Source: CANJBX01 sp035556735 (GTDB lineage Bacteria > Pseudomonadota > Alphaproteobacteria > Rhizobiales > Xanthobacteraceae). From it: a DNA stretch of 64,000 nucleotides. A model generated the notes under the pieces. The model worked only from the letters and a program-made list of their open reading frames with translations, made no database searches and was not told the DNA's origin. Shown here piece after piece: positions 54,216 through 62,740 of the stretch (within the stretch, counting starts at the first letter, position 1; each line of letters opens with the position of its first letter). A program made the position numbers and the translations under genes. Location of the stretch: positions 297,357 to 361,356 of the forward strand of contig DATMFF010000008.1 of assembly GCA_035556735.1 (NCBI GenBank). Reading direction: 5' to 3'.

Positions 54216-55853
54216 TCAGGCACTCCGCGCCAGCGCGCCGTCGATCATGTCCACCGTGTTCTGGATGCCGTAGACCGCGACGAAAGACCCGAAGCGCGGG
54301 CCTTTCTCCTGGCCGAGCAGCACCTGATAGAGCATGTTGAACCAATCGAGCGACACGCCGGGCCGTCCGTCCTTCGCCTTCTTGGCGTGGTCCAGGAACG
54401 GATCGCGCCGGCCGATCTCATAGACGACATTCTGGATGTCTTCCGCGCTCGCGTCGGGCGCCAGATTGGCGAGCGCGTCGCGCAGGTCCATGAGCGCTTT
54501 GCGCTCGATCTCGGTCGGCTCGCGGAATTTCTTGGTCGGCAGCACGAAATCGTGGAAGTACTGGATCGCGTAGCCGACCATCGCGTCGAGCTTGGGGTGC
54601 GTCTGCGGCGTCACGCCCGGACGATAGCGGCCGATGAACCCCCACAGTGTTTCGGCGTTCTCCGCGTTCGATGACGACACCAGCGTCAGCAGCATCTGGA
54701 AGGACACCGGCATATCGGCCTTGGGCGGATTGCCAGAGTGGATGTGCCAGACAGGATTGGACAACCGCTGTTTCGTGTCCTGCCGCGTGTAGCCGTCGAG
54801 GAACTGGTAGTACTCGTCGACGTGGCGAGGAATGACGTCGAAGTAGAGCCGCTTCGCCGCCTTCGGCTCGCGATACATGAACAGCGACAGGCTCTCTGGG
54901 CTGGCATAGCGCAGCCACTCTTCGATGGTGAGGCCGTTGCCCTTTGACTTGGAGATCTTCTGGCCTTTCTCGTCGAGGAAGAGCTCGTAGTTGAACCCTT
55001 CCGGCGGCGTTCCGCCGAGCGCACGGCAGATCTCGCCGGACAGCTTCACGGAATCGATCAGGTCCTTGCCGGCCATCTCGTAGTCGACGCCGAGCGCGAC
55101 CCAGCGCATGGCCCAGTCGGGCTTCCATTGCAGCTTGCAGCGTCCGCCGGTCACCGGCGTCGTCATGCGCTCGCCGGTCTCGGGATCTTCGTAGGTGATA
55201 GTGCCGCGCTTGACGTCGCGTGCGACGATCGGCACCTGCAGCACCTCGCCGCTGCGCGGCGAGACCGGCAGGAACGGCGAATAGCTCTGCGCGCGTTCCT
55301 CGCGCAGCGACGGCAGCATGATCTCCATCACCTGGTCGAAGCGCTCGAGGACGGTGAGCAGCGCCTGGTCGAAACGCCCGCTGGTGTAGCAGGCGGTCGA
55401 CGACATGAACTCGTAGTCGAAGCCGAAGGCGTCGAGGAAGGCGCGCAGCCGCGCGTTGTTGTGCTCGCCGAAGCTCGGATGGGTGCCGAACGGATCGGGC
55501 ACCTTGGTCAGCGGCTTGCCGAGGTGCTGTGCCAGCATGTCCTTGTTTGGAACGTTGTCGGGCACCTTGCGCAGCCCGTCCATATCGTCGGAGAACGCAA
55601 TCAGGCGCGTCTTGATCTTGTCGTCGGTCAGCACGCGGAAGGCGTGGCGCACCATGGTGGTACGCGCCACCTCGCCAAACGTGCCGATGTGGGGCAGCCC
55701 AGACGGGCCGTAGCCGGTCTCGAAGATCACCTCGTCCTTAGGCTTGCGCTTGAGCCGCGCGACGATCTTGCGCGCCTCCTCGAAGGGCCAGGCGTTCGAC
55801 TGTTCGGCGATCTCCCGCAGGGACGCGGAAGCTTGGGTATCCATGCTGGTCAT
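54216..55853 (-). CDS. lysS: Lysyl-tRNA synthetase, class I
   Basis: A 545-residue class I enzyme, the archaeal-type LysRS that Alphaproteobacteria use instead of the class II enzyme. HIGT at residues 55-58 (GYGPSGLPHIGTFGE) and KISKSKGNG are the class I signature motifs. Some genomes name it lysK. The start is 55853 (MTSMDTQ) or 55844; the longer frame to 55988 overlaps the neighbouring gene's end and is rejected. It lies 56 bp after the solute-binding protein gene. Confidence 0.94.
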   Translation of the reverse strand: MTSMDTQASASLREIAEQSNAWPFEEARKIVARLKRKPKDEVIFETGYGPSGLPHIGTFGEVARTTMVRHAFRVLTDDKIKTRLIAFSDDMDGLRKVPDNVPNKDMLAQHLGKPLTKVPDPFGTHPSFGEHNNARLRAFLDAFGFDYEFMSSTACYTSGRFDQALLTVLERFDQVMEIMLPSLREERAQSYSPFLPVSPRSGEVLQVPIVARDVKRGTITYEDPETGERMTTPVTGGRCKLQWKPDWAMRWVALGVDYEMAGKDLIDSVKLSGEICRALGGTPPEGFNYELFLDEKGQKISKSKGNGLTIEEWLRYASPESLSLFMYREPKAAKRLYFDVIPRHVDEYYQFLDGYTRQDTKQRLSNPVWHIHSGNPPKADMPVSFQMLLTLVSSSNAENAETLWGFIGRYRPGVTPQTHPKLDAMVGYAIQYFHDFVLPTKKFREPTEIERKALMDLRDALANLAPDASAEDIQNVVYEIGRRDPFLDHAKKAKDGRPGVSLDWFNMLYQVLLGQEKGPRFGSFVAVYGIQNTVDMIDGALARSA

Positions 55854-55909
55854 TGGGCTCTCATGCCGCAAAATGGCCGGAACTTCAAATCCGGGGACGG
55901 CATCCCGAT

Positions 55910-56800
55910 TCAGTACGGGTTGATCGGGAAATACCGCAGCCAGAGCTCCGCGAACTTGCCTTTTTCCCAGATCCGGAAGAGCGCCCAATTGAACGCCTGC
56001 CGCAATGTATCATTGCCGCGCTTCACTGCGATGCCGATCCCTTCCCCGAACAGCCGGCTCTCCAGGATGGGGCCGCCGGCGAAGGTGCAGCAGCCAGCGG
56101 AATCCGTGCCATTAAGCCAGAATGCGAGGTTGAAGGCGTCGTCGAACAGCAGGTCAACGTCGCCTTTGCGCAGCGCCGTGCGCGCCATGTCCCGGGTCGG
56201 GAAGCTGCGCACCTCGGCCTCGGGAAACATCGACTTGGCGTATTCCTCATGCGCCGTGCCGCCGATCACAGCGATCTTGCGTCCCTCGAGTTGGGTTGCC
56301 GTCACGTCGGTGATGTTCGTCTCTTTGCGCGCAGCAAGGCGCGCTGCCGGACGGTAATAGGGATCGGAAAAGTCGACGCGCTGGCGCGTCGCGGCGTCGA
56401 CCGCGATCGAGGCGATGGCGGCGTCGCCGCGATTGTCGTTGAGTGAATCGATGAGGGTGTCGAACCGCCGCATCTGCATGGTGCAGGGAATCTTGAGCTC
56501 ATCGCAGATGAGGCGCGCAAGCTCGACATTGAATCCTATGGGATTGCCGTCGGGCCCTGCGTAGTTGAACGGAGGGTAGTCCACTTCGGTCATGAAGCGG
56601 ATGAGCGTGATACGCGACGTGTCCGGCTTCTCCGGGCGCCGACGGGGATCCCAGAAGCTGGGAACCGACATGACCGGCGGCGGCGGGCGATCGGTCAAAT
56701 CCGATTGAGCCGAGGCCGGCGGCACGGTTCCGTCGGCCAGCAGCAACGCAGCGCCGAGCGCGAGGCTGCATACGATTGGGTGGATGAACCGGTTGCGCAT
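55910..56800 (-). CDS. Periplasmic solute-binding protein, amino-acid type (SBP_bac_3)
   Basis: A 296-residue exported protein: signal peptide FIHPIVCSLALGAALLLADG, then a PBPb fold with YPPFNYAGPDGNPIGFNVELARLI and VDFSDPYYRP, typical of polar amino-acid ABC binding proteins. No permease or ATPase gene is adjacent, so it either serves a distant transporter or acts as an orphan sensor-like binding protein. Start 56800 (MRNRF) begins the signal peptide; seven residues upstream are discarded. Confidence 0.88.
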   Translation of the reverse strand: MRNRFIHPIVCSLALGAALLLADGTVPPASAQSDLTDRPPPPVMSVPSFWDPRRRPEKPDTSRITLIRFMTEVDYPPFNYAGPDGNPIGFNVELARLICDELKIPCTMQMRRFDTLIDSLNDNRGDAAIASIAVDAATRQRVDFSDPYYRPAARLAARKETNITDVTATQLEGRKIAVIGGTAHEEYAKSMFPEAEVRSFPTRDMARTALRKGDVDLLFDDAFNLAFWLNGTDSAGCCTFAGGPILESRLFGEGIGIAVKRGNDTLRQAFNWALFRIWEKGKFAELWLRYFPINPY

Positions 56801-56894
56801 CGCTGGATGTGTGATCGTCAAAGGCCGCCCGCCGCCCGCACACTATAGCTCAATCGCGGCTGATCAATGCCGGCTGCGCTGGAGCGGGGCGCCG

Positions 56895-57491
56895 TTAGAA
56901 ATATTTCTGCAGGTCCGCGGCAGCCTGCTCCGGCGGCCGGCGCAGATTGAACGGCGCCACGAAGCGCCCGCTCTTGTCCATCAGGTACACGATCGCGGTG
57001 TGGTCCATCGTGTAGTCGTCTTTCTCCGTCGGGACCTTCTTGTAGTAGACGCGGTAAGACTTGGCCACGGCCGCGATGGTCTCGGGGCTCCCTGTCGCCC
57101 CGCGCAGATGCGGATCGAAGCTCGACAGATAGTCCTTGAGCTTGGCCGGTGTGTCACGCTCAGGATCGACACTGATGAACAGCGCGGCGGTACGGTCGGC
57201 ATCGGGGCCGAGTGCTCGCATCACCTCCGAGACCTCGAACAGGGTGGTCGGACAGATGTCGGGGCAATGCGTGAATCCGAAGAACACGAGGAAGGGCTTG
57301 CCGCGGAAGCTCTCGTCGCTGATCGGCTTGCCGTCCTGATCCGTCAGTTGGAACGGCCCGCCAACCGTGCTCTGCGGCACGCTGACGGCTGCGGGCCCGC
57401 GGGTGAGCCAAAGCACGGCGCCGAAGCAGAGCACCAGTCCAGCCACGAATGCGGCAAGCACAAGCGCCGGGCGAGTGATGCGGGATGTCAT
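56895..57491 (-). CDS. SCO1/SenC-family copper chaperone
   Basis: A 198-residue thioredoxin-fold protein anchored by an N-terminal helix (ALVLAAFVAGLVLCFGAVLWL). The copper ligands are Cys76 and Cys80 in FTHCPDICPT and His164 in MDHTAIVYL. SCO proteins insert copper in the CuA site of cytochrome c oxidase. No oxidase genes are in the window. It follows a 54-codon membrane protein gene by 21 bp, probably as one transcript. Confidence 0.94.
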   Translation of the reverse strand: MTSRITRPALVLAAFVAGLVLCFGAVLWLTRGPAAVSVPQSTVGGPFQLTDQDGKPISDESFRGKPFLVFFGFTHCPDICPTTLFEVSEVMRALGPDADRTAALFISVDPERDTPAKLKDYLSSFDPHLRGATGSPETIAAVAKSYRVYYKKVPTEKDDYTMDHTAIVYLMDKSGRFVAPFNLRRPPEQAAADLQKYF

Positions 57492-57512
57492 GTGCGAGTC
57501 CGATCTTGCAGG

Positions 57513-57677
57513 TCACAGGCAGGCGGCGATGCCTGCGACGATCATCTCGTAGAAAACGGCGGTGCCGTAGTGCGCCCATAACGCTCCGGTCGCTCCCACC
57601 AACAGCACGGCAACCGCGCCAGCGATCATCAAGGCGCGCGAGGAGGCCAGCTGGGAGTGGGTCGCAGGCTGTACCAT
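57513..57677 (-). CDS. Small membrane protein, 54 aa
   Basis: An unannotated-size gene read from ATG at 57677 (GGAG nine bases upstream) to TGA at 57513. It starts MVQPATHSQLASSRALM. A single membrane helix (IAGAVAVLLVGATGALW) is followed by HYGTAVFYEMIVAGIAACL. It resembles small proteins I recall next to SCO genes in Bradyrhizobium relatives; that is memory only. It precedes the SCO gene by 21 bp in the same direction, so a part in oxidase assembly is possible. Confidence 0.65.
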   Translation of the reverse strand: MVQPATHSQLASSRALMIAGAVAVLLVGATGALWAHYGTAVFYEMIVAGIAACL

Positions 57678-57902
57678 GGCGGCTCCGGGGATGTGTTCAC
57701 ACTCCTAAATAGGCCCTGCAGGGGGTCCCGACAACTGCGACACCTGGCACCGGCCGGCCGCTCCAGCACAAGCCGCCGCACGGCTCACGCGATTTCCTGT
57801 GCCGGTTGCGGCCTATCCGCGGGCGGTGGCAACTGAAGTCGCTTGTGGCCGCTGCGAGCAGTCGCTCGCTCAGGACGGCTGGCCCGGCTCGCCAGGGCAC
57901 TC

Positions 57903-58127
57903 TCAGGCGGCAGTCCCGGGCATCGGGATATTGTGCGGCTGCGGGATCAGCGACCATGCCATCTCGTCGCAGTTCACCCCCTCGAACATGCTCTCGAGCA
58001 CCAGCTTGAGGTGCTGCATCACCTGCGCCAGCGCGGCCTTGGGTCCAATGTAACGGCTGAGGCTTGCGGTGACCGCCTGCACATAATCGGTGGTGTACTG
58101 GCAGAATTCGCGCTGCTGGGCGTCCAA
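57903..58127 (-). CDS. Small hypothetical protein, 74 aa
   Basis: A 74-residue acidic helical protein without membrane segments or known domain. It begins at a TTG codon with GGAG upstream (LDAQQREFCQYTTDYVQAVT) and ends HNIPMPGTAA. Amino-acid composition and the absence of frame shadows support a real gene. A weak point is the TTG start and the lack of a recognised family. Confidence 0.55.
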   Translation of the reverse strand: MDAQQREFCQYTTDYVQAVTASLSRYIGPKAALAQVMQHLKLVLESMFEGVNCDEMAWSLIPQPHNIPMPGTAA

Positions 58128-58292
58128 GCTGGGACTCCACGGTGAGACGATCGGAACGCGGTGGTCACGGGACGCAACTGCCGAATCGGAATTACAGCAT
58201 TGGACGGCGGCCGAAAAGGGCCACGGTCTTCGAACATCAACAGCTTGATGACGTTGTCAGCCGATGGAGCGGCCCGGGGCGAACGGACAGCC

Positions 58293-58366
58293 TGGAGCGG
58301 GCGAAGGGAATCGAACCCTCGTATGCAGCTTGGGAAGCTGCCGTTCTACCATTGAACTACGCCCGC
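58293..58366 (-). tRNA. tRNA-Gly(CCC)
   Basis: Seven-base-pair acceptor stem GCGGGCG/CGCCCGC, D arm with AGTTCAATGGTAGAAC, anticodon stem GCAGC/GCTGC with loop TTCCCAA (anticodon CCC) and T arm with GGTTCGATTCC. The discriminator is T and CCA is encoded (58293-58295). It reads GGG codons. Confidence 0.96.
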
Positions 58367-58565
58367 AAACCCAGCGTTCCTAACATACGAGATCGCCGGC
58401 GGGAAATTCAACAGCGTCGCAGCCATCGGCGGGACGGCGCTCCTTGAGCAAAGTCAAACACCTTCGATCGCCGGCCCCTATCACATTCCGCTGGGAAGAC
58501 GCGCGAATCCGCGCGATACGAGCCCGTCGGCGCACGCGTGCGGCGTCCATTCCAGCGGAGGTGGC

Positions 58566-59924
58566 GTGAGCGTGGAACTGACTTTCCTCGGCGGTGCGGG
58601 CACCGTCACGGGCTCGAAATATCTGCTGGAGCGCGACGGCTATCGCCTGCTGGTCGATTGCGGACTGTTCCAGGGCTTCAAGGCATTGCGCCTCAAGAAC
58701 TGGGGCCCGCTGCCCGTCGATCCCCGCAGCATCAAAGCGGTGCTGCTCACGCATGCCCACATCGATCATTCCGGCTATCTCCCGCTCCTCGTCAAGAACG
58801 GCTTTGCGGGCCCGGTCTACTGCACTGCCGCGACTGCCGACCTGTGCGAGATCTTGCTGCCTGACGCGGGTTATCTGCAGGAACGGGATGCTGAATTTGC
58901 CAACCGGCACGGCTTTTCCAAGCACAAGCCGGCCTTGCCGCTGTTCTCGGAAGAGGACGCCCACATCGCGCTCCGCCGACTCAAGCCAGTTCCCTTCGAT
59001 ACCCAGCAGAGTGTCGGCGGCGCGACCTTTCATATGCGTCGCGCCGGCCACATCCTGGGCGCTGCGGCGATCGAGCTGACCTGGGGCCACACCAAGATCG
59101 TCTTTTCTGGCGACCTCGGCCGCTATGGTGATCCGATGATGGAGGATCCGGATCCGATCACGCGCGCCGACTATCTGTTGGTGGAATCCACCTATGGCGA
59201 TCGCCTGCACGGGCGGAGCGATGCGGCGCAGGCGCTGGCCGATACGATCGAGACCACCGTCGGGCGGGGCGGCACGGTGGTGGTGCCGGCCTTCGCGGTC
59301 GGGCGCGCCCAGATGGTCCTCTATTATCTGGAGCGGCTCAAGGCGCTGGGCCGCCTCGCGAACGTGCCGATCTTTCTGGACAGTCCGATGGCGCAGGATG
59401 CGAGCGACATCTATTGCCGGCGCCACGAAGATCATCGGCTGACCGCGGCCGAATGCCGTCGCGCGTTCGCGGTCGCGCATTACATCCGCAGCGTAGACGA
59501 GTCGAAGGCGCTCACGGCCAATCCCATGCCGAAGGTGATTATTTCAGCCAGTGGCATGGCGACCGGCGGCCGTGTGCTGCATCACCTCAAGCGCTATGCG
59601 CCCGATGCGCGGCACACCATCCTGTTCGTCGGCTTTCAGGCCGGCGGCACACGCGGCGCCGCCATGATCGCCGGAGCGGACAGCATCAAGATCCACGGCG
59701 AGTACATTCCCGTGCGCGCGCAGGTGCGCAACCTCGAAATGATGTCCGCGCACGCCGATGCGGGCGAGCTCATGCGCTGGCTGCGCGAATTTCATGCGCC
59801 GCCGCGCAACACCTTCATCGTTCACGGCGAGCCGGCGGCGGCGGACGCCCTGCGCCACCGCATCGAGGAAGAGTTGCAGTGGTCATGCATTGTCGCCGAA
59901 CATGGCGAGAAGGTCCTTCTCTAA
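58566..59924 (+). CDS. MBL-fold beta-CASP nuclease (RNA-processing type)
   Basis: A 452-residue metallo-beta-lactamase/beta-CASP protein of the CPSF73/Ysh1-like group. The zinc motif is HAHIDH (TLTHAHIDHSGYLP region, written LLTHAHIDHSGY). RAGHILGAAAIE, FSGDLGRYG, VVVPAFAVGRAQM and SAHADAGELMRWL give the remaining motifs, and the C-terminal HGEPAAADALR closes the active site. It probably cleaves RNA. GTG start with GGAGG upstream. It leads a three-gene operon with a phosphorylase and a PRPP synthetase. Confidence 0.92.
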   Translation: MSVELTFLGGAGTVTGSKYLLERDGYRLLVDCGLFQGFKALRLKNWGPLPVDPRSIKAVLLTHAHIDHSGYLPLLVKNGFAGPVYCTAATADLCEILLPDAGYLQERDAEFANRHGFSKHKPALPLFSEEDAHIALRRLKPVPFDTQQSVGGATFHMRRAGHILGAAAIELTWGHTKIVFSGDLGRYGDPMMEDPDPITRADYLLVESTYGDRLHGRSDAAQALADTIETTVGRGGTVVVPAFAVGRAQMVLYYLERLKALGRLANVPIFLDSPMAQDASDIYCRRHEDHRLTAAECRRAFAVAHYIRSVDESKALTANPMPKVIISASGMATGGRVLHHLKRYAPDARHTILFVGFQAGGTRGAAMIAGADSIKIHGEYIPVRAQVRNLEMMSAHADAGELMRWLREFHAPPRNTFIVHGEPAAADALRHRIEEELQWSCIVAEHGEKVLL

Positions 59925-59938
59925 GAGGCGCATTCAAA

Positions 59939-61462
59939 ATGCGTGCACCTGTTGTTATGCCGATACCCGCCAACACCATTCTCGCCCGCCGCTTCGGCCT
60001 CGACACCCAGTATGAGGCCGTCGTCTTCATGCACGTCGCGTGCGAGGTGTGCCGTTCTGAAGGTCTTACGGCGCACAATCGCGTGCTGCTGAGCCACGGA
60101 TCGCGGCAGGTGATCGCAACACTCTATCATCTCACGGACGATCTCATCCGATCCGACGAGGCCGCGCTCTCCGAGGCCGCCTGGACGCGTCTCGATCTGC
60201 GCGAAGGCGACCGCGTCACGGTAAGCCACGTTCCGCCGCTCGATTCGCTCAGTCACGTGCGAAGCCGTGTTTACGGCCATGATCTGGGAGAGCCCGCTTT
60301 CCACGCCATCATCGGCGACGTGGTGGCCGGCCGCTATTCCGATATTCATCTTTCGTCGTTCATCACCGCTTGCGCGGCGCGTCCGATGAGCGAGCCGGAG
60401 GTGCTTGCGCTCACGCATGCCATGGTTGCCGCGGGCGACCGGCTGAGCTGGCCGGCCGGTGTCGTGGTCGACAAGCATTCCGTCGGTGGCCTGCCGGGAA
60501 ATCGCACGACCCCGATCATCGTCAGCATCGTGGCCTCGCTGGGGCTGACCATGCCCAAGACTTCCTCGCGCGCGATCACCTCGCCGTCCGGAACCGCGGA
60601 CACGATGGAGACCCTGGCGCCGGTGGACCTCGAGACCGACGCCATTCGCCGGGTGGTCGAACAGGAACATGGCTGCATCGTCTGGGGCGGCGCGGTGCGG
60701 CTCAGCCCGGCCGACGACATTCTCATCCGGGTGGAGCGCGCGCTCGACCTCGACACCGAGGGGCAGATGATCGCCTCGGTGCTGTCCAAGAAGATCGCCG
60801 CGGGATCAACGCATATCGTGCTCGACATGCCGGTCGGGCCGACGGCGAAGGTGCGCACGGCAGAGTCCGCGCGGTCGCTCACGCTCGGCCTTGCGAACGT
60901 CGGCGAGGCATTCGGATTGAAGACCAAGATCATCCAGTCGGACGGCTCACGGCCGATCGGTCGCGGGATCGGCCCATCGCTTGAGGCGCGCGATGTGCTG
61001 GCGGTGCTCAAGGGCGAGACGGACGCGCCGCAGGACCTGCGGGCTAAATCCGTCGCTCTGGCCGGCGCGCTACTCGAGCTTGCCGGGTCGGTGGCGCCAG
61101 GCGAGGGCGAGCGGATCGCGTCGCATACCCTGGACAGCGGCAAAGCTTGGCAGAAGTTCCAACGCATCTGCGAGGCGCAGGGCGGCATGCGCGCGCCGCC
61201 CGTGTCGCGCCAACGGCGGCCGATCGTGGCGGATCGCAGCGGGGCACTGGCCACGATCGACAACCGCAAGATCTCGCGGCTCGCCAAACTGGCCGGCGCT
61301 CCCGATGACAAGGCCGCCGGGGTCGAACTGCACGTCGCGCCAGGCGACAAGGTCTCCGCAGGCGATCCGCTCTGCACCGTGCATGCCGAATCGCCAGGCG
61401 AACTCGCCTATGCCTTTGACTTCGTAGCGGTCACGCCGGATATCTTCCTGGTGAATGGATGA
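59939..61462 (+). CDS. Type 2 thymidine phosphorylase / AMP phosphorylase-like enzyme
   Basis: A 507-residue nucleoside (or nucleotide) phosphorylase. About 85 residues precede the catalytic body, as in archaeal AMP phosphorylase and the type 2 thymidine phosphorylases; classic DeoA lacks this domain. Phosphate and sugar contacts are in VVDKHSVGGLPGNRTTPI and MPKTSSRAITSPSGTADTME. The nucleobase region includes KKIAAGSTHIVLDMPVG. Two reactions are possible: thymidine cleavage, or phosphorolysis of AMP to ribose 1,5-bisphosphate. The next gene makes PRPP, which favours a ribose-phosphate role. The start may be 59939 or 59957. It overlaps the next gene by ATGA. Confidence 0.88.
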   Translation: MRAPVVMPIPANTILARRFGLDTQYEAVVFMHVACEVCRSEGLTAHNRVLLSHGSRQVIATLYHLTDDLIRSDEAALSEAAWTRLDLREGDRVTVSHVPPLDSLSHVRSRVYGHDLGEPAFHAIIGDVVAGRYSDIHLSSFITACAARPMSEPEVLALTHAMVAAGDRLSWPAGVVVDKHSVGGLPGNRTTPIIVSIVASLGLTMPKTSSRAITSPSGTADTMETLAPVDLETDAIRRVVEQEHGCIVWGGAVRLSPADDILIRVERALDLDTEGQMIASVLSKKIAAGSTHIVLDMPVGPTAKVRTAESARSLTLGLANVGEAFGLKTKIIQSDGSRPIGRGIGPSLEARDVLAVLKGETDAPQDLRAKSVALAGALLELAGSVAPGEGERIASHTLDSGKAWQKFQRICEAQGGMRAPPVSRQRRPIVADRSGALATIDNRKISRLAKLAGAPDDKAAGVELHVAPGDKVSAGDPLCTVHAESPGELAYAFDFVAVTPDIFLVNG

Positions 61463-62355
61463 GCCGGCTGCTGCTGCTCCCGCTGCCGGACAACGAAGCG
61501 ATAGCTGCGGCGCTCGCCGGCGCCCTGTCAGCGGATATCGGCCGCTTCGAGGCGCGTCGTTTCCCGGACGGGGAGTCCTATCTGCGCGTTCTGAGCGATG
61601 TGCAGGGGCGGGACGTGGCCTTTGTTTGCACGCTTGATCATCCCGACGCCAAGCTGCTGCCCCTGTTGTTCGCGGCGGCCACGGCGCGCGAACTTGGCGC
61701 GAGGCGCGTGGGGCTGATCGCCCCTTATCTCGCCTACATGCGTCAGGATCAGCGCTTCAAACCCGGCGAGGCCGTGACGTCGCGTATCTTCGCCAGCCTC
61801 GTGTCCGAGGCCTTCGCCTGGATGGTCACGGTCGACCCGCACCTGCACCGCTACCCGTCCCTGGCGACCGTCTACGCAATTCCGACCCAGGTTGCGCACG
61901 CCGCGCCGCTGATATCGCGGTGGATCAGGGCGAATGTGACCAATCCCGTTCTTGTCGGCCCCGACAGCGAAAGCGGGCAATGGGTCTCCGCCGTTGCCGC
62001 CGACGCCGGCGCGCCATGGACCGTGCTGGAAAAGAAGCGGCGCGGCGACCGCGAGGTCGAGGTGTCGTTTGTGCGGACGGCGGACCTCAGCGGGCGCACC
62101 CCGGTCCTCCTGGACGACATCATTTCCAGCGGCCGGACCATGCTGCAAGCGGCCAAGCTGCTGCGTGGGCATACGGCGGCTGCGCCCGTTTGCGTCGGTG
62201 TCCACGGCATATTCGCCGATCGTTCGGACCGCCTGATCATCGAAGCCGGTGCGCGCCTCGTGACCTGCAATACGATTCCACATCCGAGCAACGCCATCGA
62301 CGTGCGCGAGGCGATCGCGGTTGCCATCACGGAAGTGATTCGCACGCCGATGTGA
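61459..62355 (+). CDS. Divergent ribose-phosphate pyrophosphokinase
   Basis: A 298-residue PRPP synthetase-like enzyme. FEARRFPDGESYLRV near the N-terminus is the substrate motif, PYLAYMRQDQRFKPGEAVTS the conserved ATP-binding region and VTVDPHLHRYPSL the divergent metal/ATP loop. VLLDDIISSGRTM is the PRPP loop, with RT in place of the usual GGT. It is shorter than housekeeping Prs (about 315) and probably a second copy dedicated to this operon. The ATGA overlap with the phosphorylase gene indicates coupled translation and perhaps substrate channelling. Confidence 0.88.
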   Translation: MSRLLLLPLPDNEAIAAALAGALSADIGRFEARRFPDGESYLRVLSDVQGRDVAFVCTLDHPDAKLLPLLFAAATARELGARRVGLIAPYLAYMRQDQRFKPGEAVTSRIFASLVSEAFAWMVTVDPHLHRYPSLATVYAIPTQVAHAAPLISRWIRANVTNPVLVGPDSESGQWVSAVAADAGAPWTVLEKKRRGDREVEVSFVRTADLSGRTPVLLDDIISSGRTMLQAAKLLRGHTAAAPVCVGVHGIFADRSDRLIIEAGARLVTCNTIPHPSNAIDVREAIAVAITEVIRTPM

Positions 62356-62740
62356 ATCGAAGTTGTATGTCGCTGTGGTGCATCCAAACGCATACGTGGT
62401 CTGCGCGTGCGGATAATGACCTTTAACAAGCTGGAAAGGAGCCTCGCCGAGATTGTCAGGGATCGCCGCCGAAGCTGTCGTGAATGCGTCCGCCGTCTCC
62501 CTCGTCCGTCTCGCCTCGGGCCTCCCTTCTGGTGGCCAGCCACCCCAAGCTGCGCGACTGATGCCGCTATCGGCGGACGTTGCGCGCCGAAATCGGATCG
62601 CAACGTTCCGTTCGAGGCGAACCGAGGCCGGGACCTGAACGCGCACCACGCGCTTCGATCAGCGAGACCGACATGGGGGAAGCCGCCCACTGCATGAACC
62701 GGCACGTCCACGCCGCGCCTGAGCGCTCCGGAGTTTCGAA
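62356..62740. other. Intergenic region before the chemoreceptor gene
   Basis: 385 bp after the PRPP synthetase gene. No convincing coding sequence; a frame at 62407-62697 has biased composition but no recognisable protein. No terminator hairpin with a T-tract was seen. Confidence 0.5.

Noticed and set aside
62407..62697. 96-codon frame before the chemoreceptor
   Set aside because: Starts at GTG and translates to an Arg/Cys/Pro-rich chain without fold or conserved look.
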